This document shows positions 40,834 through 48,445 of a stretch of DNA of 50,859 nucleotides, one piece after another. Made by a program: the position numbers and the translations under genes. Origin of the DNA: a virus; the IMG/VR virus record IMGVR_UViG_3300032020_000006, positions 1 through 50,859 of that record; one strand, written 5' to 3'. The first letter of the stretch is position 1. Each line of letters begins with the position of its first letter. The notes below the pieces were generated by a model. The model had not been told where the DNA came from and did no database searches. It saw only the letters and a list, made by a program, of their open reading frames with translations.

Positions 40834-41890
40834 AGATAAATGGGGCGAATTCGAATTTAAGACAATAGATCCGAAGAAAGACAAGATTGAGTTTTGGAAG
40901 CAACCTAGAATCTTTGCTAGACCGTCAAATCGAGGCATGCTTAGATCAAGATCTCCATTTCCTTCCGACGAAGCTTTAGAGGATTCATTTAAATATGAAG
41001 ACATCCAAATAGCTCCATGCCTTTCACTTAATTCAAAGACTTTGAAATATCAAACGGTCTATGGACATAAGAGAATTAACTATTGTATAGCAAACAAAAA
41101 ATGTTTCGTGGCAAAAGTTTACAAGGATTTAGACGAAAAAATTGCTTTGAGACTTTCTGGTATTGAAAATGTTTTGAGAATTGATGAACTTGAAGAAGAA
41201 AAAGGTAGAAGAGACGATCACATTATAAAAATTATTTTGCTAGAAGACAACAAAAATCCTGACGATTATCCTATGGGCAATTATCCTAAGGAAATTATTC
41301 GTGCGTGCGCACAAATTGAACGTGTTGGTGAAGGAGCAATTAGGAATAGATTGTATGCCTATCATTCATTAGTTCCTAAACAGCGAGCTTTAATCGAATC
41401 TCTTTCTCCAGAGCAATCTCGATCTATGAGTAAATCAGAAGTGCGAAGACTTGCGTCATTAATGTTGACTCCAAAAGACATTGAAACTCCAAAAAAGGTT
41501 ATCGAATTGCAAACAAATAATTTAACTCCTTTTGACACAAGACAATTAGAAGTTTTAGCTAAAGCAAGAATCAAACATCCTAAAGAACCGATTGCAAAGC
41601 TTTATCATGAAACAAAAATTAAATTGAGACAAATTAAAGAATTTCATTCTCTTGTAAACACTCAAGTTCTGTCTCGATTTAATAACGTTCGGAGAGCATT
41701 AGGAATCAGTCAGAAACAAGCGACGGAAGAAAGTATGAAAATGTGGATTAAAGATAAAGAAATATCTATTAAAATTCAAAAGGAATTAACTGAAAAAGGC
41801 AATCCACCATCTAAGAAACAGATTACAAAAAGTGGGGACATCGGAATAATTCCAAAAGATAAAAATTTGCCAATGAAATTGATTTCGTAA
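40826..41890 (+). CDS. ParB-like protein
   Basis: 354 residues; GGAGGTGAACATGTAA before ATG. YQTVYGHKRINYCIANKKCF, DLDEKIALRLSGIENVLRID and the following Glu-rich helix match the ParB N-terminal CTPase/nuclease core (G.RR..A, then .ENl.R.dl...E). A helix-turn-helix-like stretch (RNRLYAYHSLVPKQRALIE, SEVRRLASL) follows. No ParA gene is visible. It may segregate an episomal genome or regulate transcription. Confidence 0.7.
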   Translation: MFKDKWGEFEFKTIDPKKDKIEFWKQPRIFARPSNRGMLRSRSPFPSDEALEDSFKYEDIQIAPCLSLNSKTLKYQTVYGHKRINYCIANKKCFVAKVYKDLDEKIALRLSGIENVLRIDELEEEKGRRDDHIIKIILLEDNKNPDDYPMGNYPKEIIRACAQIERVGEGAIRNRLYAYHSLVPKQRALIESLSPEQSRSMSKSEVRRLASLMLTPKDIETPKKVIELQTNNLTPFDTRQLEVLAKARIKHPKEPIAKLYHETKIKLRQIKEFHSLVNTQVLSRFNNVRRALGISQKQATEESMKMWIKDKEISIKIQKELTEKGNPPSKKQITKSGDIGIIPKDKNLPMKLIS

Positions 41891-41925
41891 TTTTCTCTTT
41901 TTTTCTTTTTAACTTCTACTTTATC
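41888..41925 (+). terminator. T-rich terminator after the ParB-like gene
   Basis: The stop codon is followed by TTTTCTCTTTTTTTCTTTTT, typical of archaeal poly-T termination. Confidence 0.6.
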
Positions 41926-42029
41926 CACCATTTTTAGCATCTAAAGCTTAGTTTCTTTTCAGATTCTACTTTTTCGGTAGAAAACGACATTATAATTAAA
42001 TTTATTAGTTCGATTTCGACAGTAAAATA

Positions 42030-42050
42030 TAAATATCCGAGTGCTCATAG
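42030..42050 (+). promoter_or_regulatory. TATA-like promoter of the 42.07 kb operon
   Basis: AAAATATAAATATCCG lies about 30-40 bases before ATG 42071, with GAGGTTGAAAAA as ribosome binding site. The 41926-42029 stretch shows nothing else recognisable. Confidence 0.5.
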
Positions 42051-42070
42051 CGTTCGTAGAGGTTGAAAAA

Positions 42071-42220
42071 ATGCCTTGGTGTATTACGTGTGCAGAAAAA
42101 GAAAATCCAAATTGGAGAAACATAGAAAGTGAAAGTATAAGCCACTTGAAGCATAAGTCAATCAGTTTCTTGCAATATCTGAAGTGTAAATGGAATGGGC
42201 ATGATTGCTATTTCTGGTGA
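42071..42220 (+). CDS. Small Cys-containing protein
   Basis: 49 residues: MPWCITCAEKENPNW, then YLKCKWNGHDCYFW. CxxC and CxxxxxxC with a His. First gene of the operon leading to the integrase. Unknown. Confidence 0.55.
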   Translation: MPWCITCAEKENPNWRNIESESISHLKHKSISFLQYLKCKWNGHDCYFW

Positions 42221-42225
42221 TTGAA

Positions 42226-42453
42226 ATGGTTGAAGAAGGCGAACTCATAAAACGAATACGTGAACATCGTCCAGTAATCCTTTGCGACTATGTTGCTTTG
42301 ACTGAGTTAGGGAAGATTTTGGATGAGGCTAACAAAGAGTTTCCTCATACAAATCCTGATGGATTAACCGTTGATACTATTGAATTATACAAAAAATTCA
42401 TCAAAGAATATAATGATTGGGCTATCAGATGGCTTGGTGATGCAAATGAGTAA
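42226..42453 (+). CDS. Small helical protein A of a tandem pair
   Basis: 75 residues from ATG at 42226. LGKILDEANKEFPHT and IELYKKFIKEYNDWAIRWLG, ending GDANE. The same C-terminal layout and ending (FGDANV) occur in the next gene, so they are probably paralogues. Confidence 0.55.
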   Translation: MVEEGELIKRIREHRPVILCDYVALTELGKILDEANKEFPHTNPDGLTVDTIELYKKFIKEYNDWAIRWLGDANE

Positions 42454-42841
42454 AGAAAAAGAAATTGTATGCGTTCATTGTGATATGTTGGTTGTAGATA
42501 AAGTTGATCTGCATGAAAATTTGCCTTTTCATAGAGATTGTTGGAAAAAGTGGAAAAGACTAAACTTCTTTCGACAGCAAATTAGAATTCAACTGTATAA
42601 ACTTGCGAGAGAGGCATCTTTGGAAGATCCGTCGTATTATGGTGGGATAGACAATGCGGAAACAGAAGTTTTAAAAGTTCTTAATAGGATTAAAAAGGAA
42701 TTTCCAACAGTTCCCGTTATTTGCATCTCTGAGAGAACAACGCTTACGGAATACAGGTTGATATATGAAAAACTAATCCAGCCGTTTTTATTGGAACTTA
42801 GACAGTTCAAGAAAAAGTGGTTTGGTGATGCAAATGTTTGA
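42446..42841 (+). CDS. Small helical protein B of the tandem pair, with Cys/His N-terminus
   Basis: 131 residues from ATG at 42446, inside TTGGTGATGCAAATG. N-terminal EIVCVHCDMLVV, then FHRDCWKKW, suggest a zinc site; the rest is helical and ends KKWFGDANV. Confidence 0.55.
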   Translation: MSKEKEIVCVHCDMLVVDKVDLHENLPFHRDCWKKWKRLNFFRQQIRIQLYKLAREASLEDPSYYGGIDNAETEVLKVLNRIKKEFPTVPVICISERTTLTEYRLIYEKLIQPFLLELRQFKKKWFGDANV

Positions 42842-43217
42842 ATGGCTCAAAAAGTTATTCAGAAAGAAAGAGAAGCCGAAACCAGAATGGAAACCATATA
42901 AAACACAAAAAGACATTCTAAACACATTCTACAAAAACATAGAACCAAAACCCGAAAATGTTCATAAGGGAATAGTTTCTGGTGCAAGTGTAGGCGATGT
43001 TAGACTGCAACTAGAAAAAGCGAAAGAAGAACAGATAAAGAAAGAATTTTTGCCAGAACCGCAACTCCACAGAAGAACCGTATCTAAATCCTACGAGGCT
43101 CCCGCAGAACGTCATCGTGAAGCCATCAGCAAAGCCATGAAGGGGAAAGCGTCTTCTCGATATTTGAAAACTATCAAGAAGTCTCCGAAAATCAAGATTG
43201 AAGAGGATGAGAAATGA
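42834..43217 (+). CDS. Basic protein upstream of the integrase
   Basis: 127 residues, Lys-rich. MFEWLKKLFRKKEKPKPEWK and a C-terminal AISKAMKGKASSRYLK. Disordered or DNA-binding. The start lies in the second TTGGTGATGCAAATG copy; the stop overlaps the integrase ATG. Possibly an integrase accessory factor. Confidence 0.5.
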   Translation: MFEWLKKLFRKKEKPKPEWKPYKTQKDILNTFYKNIEPKPENVHKGIVSGASVGDVRLQLEKAKEEQIKKEFLPEPQLHRRTVSKSYEAPAERHREAISKAMKGKASSRYLKTIKKSPKIKIEEDEK

Positions 43218-44380
43218 TTTCCAATCCCGTTGACCGCTGGAAGTCTCGCATTGGTGAAAGCAGTCAGCGCACCTATCTTCCTATATTTGAGAATTTTAAA
43301 AAATTTTCTAGCAAAACATCTGAACAACTTGTTCAATTGACTTCGCAGGAAGCTAGTGATTTGGCTGCTGAGTTTTATGATTCTCTCAAAAGCAAGAACT
43401 ACAGTAGCAAGTCGTGTAGTACAGCTTATGGTGCAATTAGAAGCTTTTTTGCTTACAATGGAGTTCGTCTTGAAAAGATGAGTAAGAAGTTTAGTGGAAG
43501 AACTCAATATGAGGGAACGCGAGATTTAATTCAGCTAGAGGTTTATAGACTTATCGAAGCCATTAAGGATTATCGTGATAAGGGAGCAGTTGGTGTATGT
43601 TTTCAGGGCGGACAGCGCGATAGTGTTGTGGCTAATTTAAAAATCAAAAACATATTAACGAAGAATTGGGAGAACGCTTCTGTCGTTATGTTTGACGTTC
43701 CAGAATTTCTTCCGAATGAACACGGCAGAAACGTTAATAAACGCGAAGTTAAGTACCGTTTCGGCATTCTAAATGATGTTGCCCGTTTTATAAAGTTGCA
43801 TTTAGATGAAAGACGAGATGCAGGTGAGAAGATAGAGTATGGTAGTTGGCTTTTCCGCAGTCGAATGATTGGAAAAGCACAGAAAAGCAACTATGCCGAT
43901 TCCTGTGTGCGACCTATTACACCAGACTATATTAATCATCTCGTTGTTGCTGCTGCTAAGAAGATTGGAATTCAAGAATATGTTAAAACGGGGCGGGGAA
44001 GACAAAAGGCTGTCATTCATGCACATCGAGCAAGGGAGTATTTTAAAACTCAAACGCGCATGGCTGGTGTTGATCCTGATTTGAGAAATTTTATGATGGG
44101 ACATCAGATGCCTTATGGTGGAGCTTATGACAAGTTTGCAGAGTTCGAGATTGTGGATGCTATGGAGAAGTCGCGTTCGCGGTTGAGTTTGACTCCAGAA
44201 CCACTTGATGAACTTGAACGTCGCAAGCAGAGCATTCTTGATTCGGCTCGGCTCGTGTTGCCGCCTGAACGGTTTGAGAAGCTTGAGCAGTTGATGATGC
44301 AGGCGAAAAGCTCGGAAGAGTTTGAAGTTGCGTTGGATAGTTTTAAGAATGGGATGTTGGAGAAGATAAAGAGGGGGTGA
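43214..44380 (+). CDS. int: Tyrosine recombinase (integrase)
   Basis: 388 residues. An N-terminal SAM-like core-binding domain (SQRTYLPIFENFKKFSSKTS) is followed by the catalytic domain: VCFQGGQRDSVV (first Arg, about 134), VIHAHRAREYFKTQ (HxxR, about 268-272), MMGHQMPYGG (GH.) and YDKF (Tyr nucleophile candidate about 304). Motif order is that of archaeal XerA/virus integrases. The attachment site is not identified. Confidence 0.85.
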   Translation: MISNPVDRWKSRIGESSQRTYLPIFENFKKFSSKTSEQLVQLTSQEASDLAAEFYDSLKSKNYSSKSCSTAYGAIRSFFAYNGVRLEKMSKKFSGRTQYEGTRDLIQLEVYRLIEAIKDYRDKGAVGVCFQGGQRDSVVANLKIKNILTKNWENASVVMFDVPEFLPNEHGRNVNKREVKYRFGILNDVARFIKLHLDERRDAGEKIEYGSWLFRSRMIGKAQKSNYADSCVRPITPDYINHLVVAAAKKIGIQEYVKTGRGRQKAVIHAHRAREYFKTQTRMAGVDPDLRNFMMGHQMPYGGAYDKFAEFEIVDAMEKSRSRLSLTPEPLDELERRKQSILDSARLVLPPERFEKLEQLMMQAKSSEEFEVALDSFKNGMLEKIKRG

Positions 44381-44386
44381 GAAAAG

Positions 44387-44545
44387 ATGAAGATTAAATG
44401 GAAAAACTTGACGATTTATTTGGTTGCTCTCTGTTTTGTTGCGGCAACAGTTGCAACACTTACTATTGGGATAGCTGTTTTGTTCGGGTTGATTGCTGTA
44501 GTTCTATTTATAATAGCGCTGTTCGTAGACTTCGAACCTCACTAA
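44387..44545 (+). CDS. Small two-span membrane protein
   Basis: 52 residues; GAGGGGGTGAGAAAAG before ATG. Two adjacent hydrophobic stretches: YLVALCFVAATVATLTIGIA and VLFGLIAVVLFIIALFV. Its end overlaps the end of the convergent minus gene. Unknown, may be holin-like. Confidence 0.55.
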   Translation: MKIKWKNLTIYLVALCFVAATVATLTIGIAVLFGLIAVVLFIIALFVDFEPH

Positions 44546-44730
44546 TCTCTTTTTCCCTTCATCTTCAATTTTTTTATTATTCGTCCCACTTCTTCTTGGT
44601 GTTCGGTGAGCATGACTTCTATTAGTTCGCTTGCAAGTTCTTTCGCTGTAATATCGTTCATTTTTGCCATTATACCAACTTTCTTTTGTAAGTCTGAACG
44701 TATCTGTTGAGCTTGAAAACGGTTATTCAT
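44542..44730 (-). CDS. Small helical basic protein
   Basis: 62 residues from ATG at 44730, overlapping the nuclease stop (ATGA). Helical: NNRFQAQQIRSDLQKKVGIM and ITAKELASELIEVMLTEHQE. No family recognised. Last gene of the late minus-strand block. Confidence 0.6.
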   Translation of the reverse strand: MNNRFQAQQIRSDLQKKVGIMAKMNDITAKELASELIEVMLTEHQEEVGRIIKKLKMKGKRD

Positions 44731-45464
44731 TTTTGAAACACACACCTTGATTTGTATATTGGCGGACATCTCAAACATTTCCATCGTTTGGGCGGAATCT
44801 GTTTTTCTGGATTGTCCCAACTCCACAGTATGCGCTCTATGTCCGCGAGGAGTTGGAGTTCGGTTTCCTCATTCCAGAACATTTGTTCCGTTTGTCCAAT
44901 CGGTTCAAAGTTTCCGTTTCTTCCCACTCGCTTTAGGAATATGATTTGTCCGCCTGCGAGTGTAAATGGGATCACACTAAAAATGGGGGCGAAAAGCCAG
45001 CACGCAAGTTTGTTTTGGAAACGGGCGGGCGCAAGGTCAATGGGACTTACGTAGTCGCTTCCTTTTGTTTTGTATTCGAGCAACCATGCTTTGCGATCTG
45101 TAGAAACTTTCCATTCGTCAACTCCATGCGTTAAGAATTGTCCGTCTGCTTGGATTTTCGTGTTTTTGTAGCATCGGCTGATTATGGGTTCGCCGTCTTC
45201 GCCCGTCGTGTAGAACGGTTTCAATGCTTCTTGAAGTTCCAGTTCGAGTGGCGACGGCTTGCGGGCGGTTAGGATATTGTTGTGTATTAAGGTTCCCGTT
45301 GCGGCTTCAGGACTGCTTTCGGTGGACTGAATCCCTAGAGCTTGTTGTCTAGCCTTTTCGCTGCAATACCAGTAGCCAGCAAAGCAACTTATTCTTATTG
45401 TGCGAACTATGTGTGGAACGTGGATGAGTTTTTGATACATCTCTATGGGATTCAGTTTTTCCAC
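44727..45464 (-). CDS. Cas4/RecB-like PD-(D/E)XK exonuclease with Fe-S-type Cys
   Basis: 245 residues, GTG start at 45464 after GAGGAAG. SCFAGYWYC near the N-terminus and WKCLRCPPIYKSRC at the end are the split Cys set of Cas4-type nucleases. GTLIHNNILTA (RecB motif I His), THGVDEWKV (Asp) and WLLEYKTKGSD (E.K) form the catalytic core. Lacks any helicase. Likely a viral 5'-3' exonuclease used in recombination-dependent replication; not CRISPR-linked here. Confidence 0.8.
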   Translation of the reverse strand: MEKLNPIEMYQKLIHVPHIVRTIRISCFAGYWYCSEKARQQALGIQSTESSPEAATGTLIHNNILTARKPSPLELELQEALKPFYTTGEDGEPIISRCYKNTKIQADGQFLTHGVDEWKVSTDRKAWLLEYKTKGSDYVSPIDLAPARFQNKLACWLFAPIFSVIPFTLAGGQIIFLKRVGRNGNFEPIGQTEQMFWNEETELQLLADIERILWSWDNPEKQIPPKRWKCLRCPPIYKSRCVFQK

Positions 45465-45465
45465 T

Positions 45466-45957
45466 TTACTTCTTCCTCATTTTTTCCTTCATTTCTGCAA
45501 GTGTGTAAATGCGGTAGTCGTAGCCCGTTGCTTTTCCTTTTGGAGCCTTGGGAGTTTTGAATGTTCGTTTTCCAACGTTTATGATGACCAGTTCTTTGTT
45601 TGTGGATGGTAAGAACTTTTGGAAGTTTCTCCAGAGTGAAGCGTGTCTTTTTAGGTTCATGGTTACTTTGGTTCCTTTCGGGGCTTCGTGTTCTGTTCCC
45701 TCTTTTTCGCCTTCTTTTCTTTCATATACTGAAGCTGGTTCTAGTAGTTCCATGTTCACGAATGCTAGTTCTTTTCCGTCTGGCATGGTTTTGAGTCTTG
45801 GTTCGTCGAGGCACTTTATTGCTACTGCTCCGTCGGCTTGCACGCTGAGGCTAGGTAGTTTCTCGTAAACTACTGCTGGCTCTTTGCGGGCGACTTCGAC
45901 GGCTCCTTCGAGCCATCCCATCGCACTTAACACTCGTATTTTTCTTATTTTTTCCAT
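45466..45957 (-). CDS. Possible single-strand DNA-binding or recombination protein
   Basis: 163 residues from ATG at 45957 (GGAGGTAATAAAAAA upstream). Strands plus a KRHASLWRNFQKFL helix and KELVIINVGKRTFKTPK. The pairing with a Cas4-like exonuclease suggests a DNA-binding partner. No diagnostic motif. Confidence 0.45.
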   Translation of the reverse strand: MEKIRKIRVLSAMGWLEGAVEVARKEPAVVYEKLPSLSVQADGAVAIKCLDEPRLKTMPDGKELAFVNMELLEPASVYERKEGEKEGTEHEAPKGTKVTMNLKRHASLWRNFQKFLPSTNKELVIINVGKRTFKTPKAPKGKATGYDYRIYTLAEMKEKMRKK

Positions 45958-45974
45958 TTTTTTATTACCTCCTG

Positions 45975-47780
45975 TTACCATATCAGATTCTTTAAAATTC
46001 CCTCTAACTGAAACGCATACCATTCTCGGCTTGTTACGGGTTGAGTTCGAGGAGTCAAATTTAATGTGGAACGTAACACCTTAGTGCTTGTTTTCCAATC
46101 ATATCCAACTTCCACTATTCGATATTGTTCATTTGAAATGCCATATATGGGCATGTTGGCGACAAGATATTGGTTGGGCTTAACCCATGTTTTGGCTCCA
46201 ACTTTTACTTTTAGTTTTATCATGGGGTTTTTCGTACTTTCAAGAATTTTATCCGCTAATGGCTTGATTGCTTCGTAGTCTTTTAATGCAGGTTCGTCAT
46301 AGTGCATTACAGATCTTCCGTATAGATCTATACTTGTGGGATCTGTTGCGGCAAGACTTGGATCTTCAATTGGGTTTACTGGAATTGCGCCTTCAAAGTG
46401 GAGACCGTCGATTCTGGAAGTTTTCGGAAGTCCTCTGAGTCGTATTTTTGTTATTATCCAGTTAAAATCTTCGGGTGCGCCAATATGTGAATGTTCACTC
46501 CAGTTGTTTTGTCCATCGCCACTCCATCCTTCGTCGAGTTCGGTTAAATTGTGACCATGTGGAGGACGAATGAAAACGCCGTTTTTAATGTCTCCGAGAG
46601 GCACGGTATAGGTTGCCCAATGAGTATCGTCACAAATTTGGAGATGCCATGCACCGCGCCATGTTACATAGCAGTATGGAGTTTGAGTGTCTCTTAGAGT
46701 TATGTGTAATTCTCCGTCAGCGTTTCCATAATCATCTTGTCCAAAGAAGTCGAATACTAATTTTGTTATTAATTTATTTGCAACGTTTAATCCATTCGGA
46801 AAGACTGATGTTAAGTCGAGAAGAACGTCTGGTGTCGGAGCGCCTCCAGAAATGTTTATTATTTTAATGCATTTTTGGTTAATGCGGTTTATTGTTTCAT
46901 CTGAAACTGTTGTGTTTGAATTAAGTGCTGTCCAGTATCCTTTTGACACTCCGTTTTCCGTGAATCTGTCTGAATCTGGATACATTATTTGGGATGCAGC
47001 CCAAATCATTATGTGGTTATAGAGTTCGTCAACCGTTTTTTCAAACGAACGTTCCAAGACTTGGTTGCCTAAATCGTCTGAGTCTTGTCCTATCGTTATC
47101 GCTGGGTTCGTGGGTTCCCAACCGTAGGGATAAAGGCACAGGTTTAAGGCGGAACCACTTATTTCTTCGTAGCCACCATAGCCAATGTATTCACAGACCT
47201 TTTGTACTGCATCTAATAAAGTTTCACGGTCAAAGTTATGTTTGGCTTTTACCGTTGTTATATCTCCCGCGTCTGTCGCTAATGTTATGCCAGTGTCGTA
47301 GGTGGTGTCAGGTTTCCACAATAAGTGTTTTATTATTGCTCTCATTGTCCATTCCGTTTCGCCTGTGGGCAAATCTTTGAATCCGCTCGTGTTTTGTTCC
47401 TCTAAATATTTCTTGGTAATTGAGTCCCGCAACAATTTTTGTCCTATTATTCCTCGCGCAGTTACGGTTAGGATTTCACGTTTGTCGTCTTTATTGTTAG
47501 TTTCTGGTGTTGTTGTTCTCCCATAAAATAATGTGTCGATTGTTCCCCGTACGTCGGCTCTGATTCTCAGTAGTTTATGCAGTCCCAGCGTTAAAGATCC
47601 GCCGCCAGTGTATCTTCCTCCCGTGTTTTTTAGCACGAGTGTGGCTTCGGGAATTTTGGAGATTCCGCTGTTTTTTACATTAAACTCTAGCGCGTAAGTT
47701 TTCAAAGTTTCCCAGTTTGAGGGTGGAAACGCTTCGGCGCTGTATTCGATGTAGATGTCTGGATTGTTTTCGTCGGTCAT
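45975..47780 (-). CDS. Tail hub / baseplate protein
   Basis: 601 residues. An early strand-rich region (KTYALEFNVKNSGISK, ATLVLKNTGGRYTGG, LRIRADVRGTIDTLFYGRTT) resembles gp27/gp44-type tail hub domains; the middle has a jelly-roll-like insert (WRGAWHLQICDDTHW), and the end (KVGAKTWVKPNQYLVANMPI, YRIVEVGYDWKT) fits the closing part of such hubs. Located after the giant repeat gene, in the tail region. Likely forms the tail tip. Confidence 0.65.
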   Translation of the reverse strand: MTDENNPDIYIEYSAEAFPPSNWETLKTYALEFNVKNSGISKIPEATLVLKNTGGRYTGGGSLTLGLHKLLRIRADVRGTIDTLFYGRTTTPETNNKDDKREILTVTARGIIGQKLLRDSITKKYLEEQNTSGFKDLPTGETEWTMRAIIKHLLWKPDTTYDTGITLATDAGDITTVKAKHNFDRETLLDAVQKVCEYIGYGGYEEISGSALNLCLYPYGWEPTNPAITIGQDSDDLGNQVLERSFEKTVDELYNHIMIWAASQIMYPDSDRFTENGVSKGYWTALNSNTTVSDETINRINQKCIKIINISGGAPTPDVLLDLTSVFPNGLNVANKLITKLVFDFFGQDDYGNADGELHITLRDTQTPYCYVTWRGAWHLQICDDTHWATYTVPLGDIKNGVFIRPPHGHNLTELDEGWSGDGQNNWSEHSHIGAPEDFNWIITKIRLRGLPKTSRIDGLHFEGAIPVNPIEDPSLAATDPTSIDLYGRSVMHYDEPALKDYEAIKPLADKILESTKNPMIKLKVKVGAKTWVKPNQYLVANMPIYGISNEQYRIVEVGYDWKTSTKVLRSTLNLTPRTQPVTSREWYAFQLEGILKNLIW

Positions 47781-47837
47781 TTAATTCGCAACCTTTTTAT
47801 TTTAGGATTACTATGAAGTGTGAGAGGAAGAAATGAG

Positions 47838-48113
47838 ATGAAATTGTTAACGAAACTTGCTTTGTTGATTTTTATTTTAATTCTTAGTGATATTGTTTTG
47901 AGTTGGTGGCTTATCTTAGTGACTAAAAGTTGTGCTGAAGCCAATCCTTTTGGATTTAACAATTTCACTGTTGGATTTTTGCTTTTTGGAAGTGTTGTTG
48001 TTATATTGTCAACCATAAAACTTGAAGATAATAAATGGTTGAGTTTGACGTTCTTTCTTGTTTGCTTATGGCGTGCGGTTATCGTATTGCATAATTTTTT
48101 CATGTTGTTTTAA
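47838..48113 (+). CDS. Multi-span membrane protein, DUF5658-like
   Basis: 91 residues from ATG at 47838 (GAGAGGAAGAAATGAG upstream; GTG 47820 possible). About three spans: KLALLIFILILSDIVLSWWL, FTVGFLLFGSVVVILSTI and SLTFFLVCLWRAVIVL. CAEANPFGF matches the (C/G).EANP motif of the archaeal DUF5658 family. It is the only plus-strand gene inside the late minus-strand operon and may have its own promoter (ATTACTATGAAG at 47807-47818). Confidence 0.6.
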   Translation: MKLLTKLALLIFILILSDIVLSWWLILVTKSCAEANPFGFNNFTVGFLLFGSVVVILSTIKLEDNKWLSLTFFLVCLWRAVIVLHNFFMLF

Positions 48114-48445
48114 ACCTCTTCAAATTCTGGATATTTTTCTTTAACTTTTTTGCGTGATGTTTCAACATCGAAAGTTTCCACCGTAAACTCGTTCTCACTA
48201 ACGACTGTGACGTTTGGAATGTCTATTTTTGGAAGTTTCTTGTGGAATATTAGAACGGTTGGAATTTGCAAGTTTTTCAATTCTTCTATGGTTAGTTCTG
48301 TTGCATTGTCTTCGTAGAATATTTTAAGAATTTTCTTTTCGCTATCCCATTCTGCGCCTAAGATTCCAGAATGTGTTTTGTGTAGTTGCATCAACCATTT
48401 TGGGAAGTTTTCGATTTCCAAGTTTTCATGTGTTGTCGTTTTCAT
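48110..48445 (-). CDS. Small tail-operon protein, unknown
   Basis: 111 residues; GGAGGCATAATTTAA before ATG. Mixed strand/helix, acidic (GAEWDSEKKILKIFYEDNAT). Between the giant repeat protein and the hub. No family recognised. Confidence 0.6.
   Translation of the reverse strand: MKTTTHENLEIENFPKWLMQLHKTHSGILGAEWDSEKKILKIFYEDNATELTIEELKNLQIPTVLIFHKKLPKIDIPNVTVVSENEFTVETFDVETSRKKVKEKYPEFEEV

Noticed and set aside
43214-44560. Integrase attachment site
   Set aside because: No tRNA-gene fragment or clear core repeat could be recognised near the integrase gene by eye.
47120-47145. A further copy of TTATCCCTACGG inside the tail-hub gene
   Set aside because: It encodes LYPYGW in a conserved-looking protein segment and lacks the stem, so it is probably chance.
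47777-48103. Minus-strand frame of 108 codons opposite the membrane protein
   Set aside because: Lys/Asn/Thr-rich, without recognisable features, while the plus-strand frame has a ribosome binding site, membrane spans and an EANPF motif.
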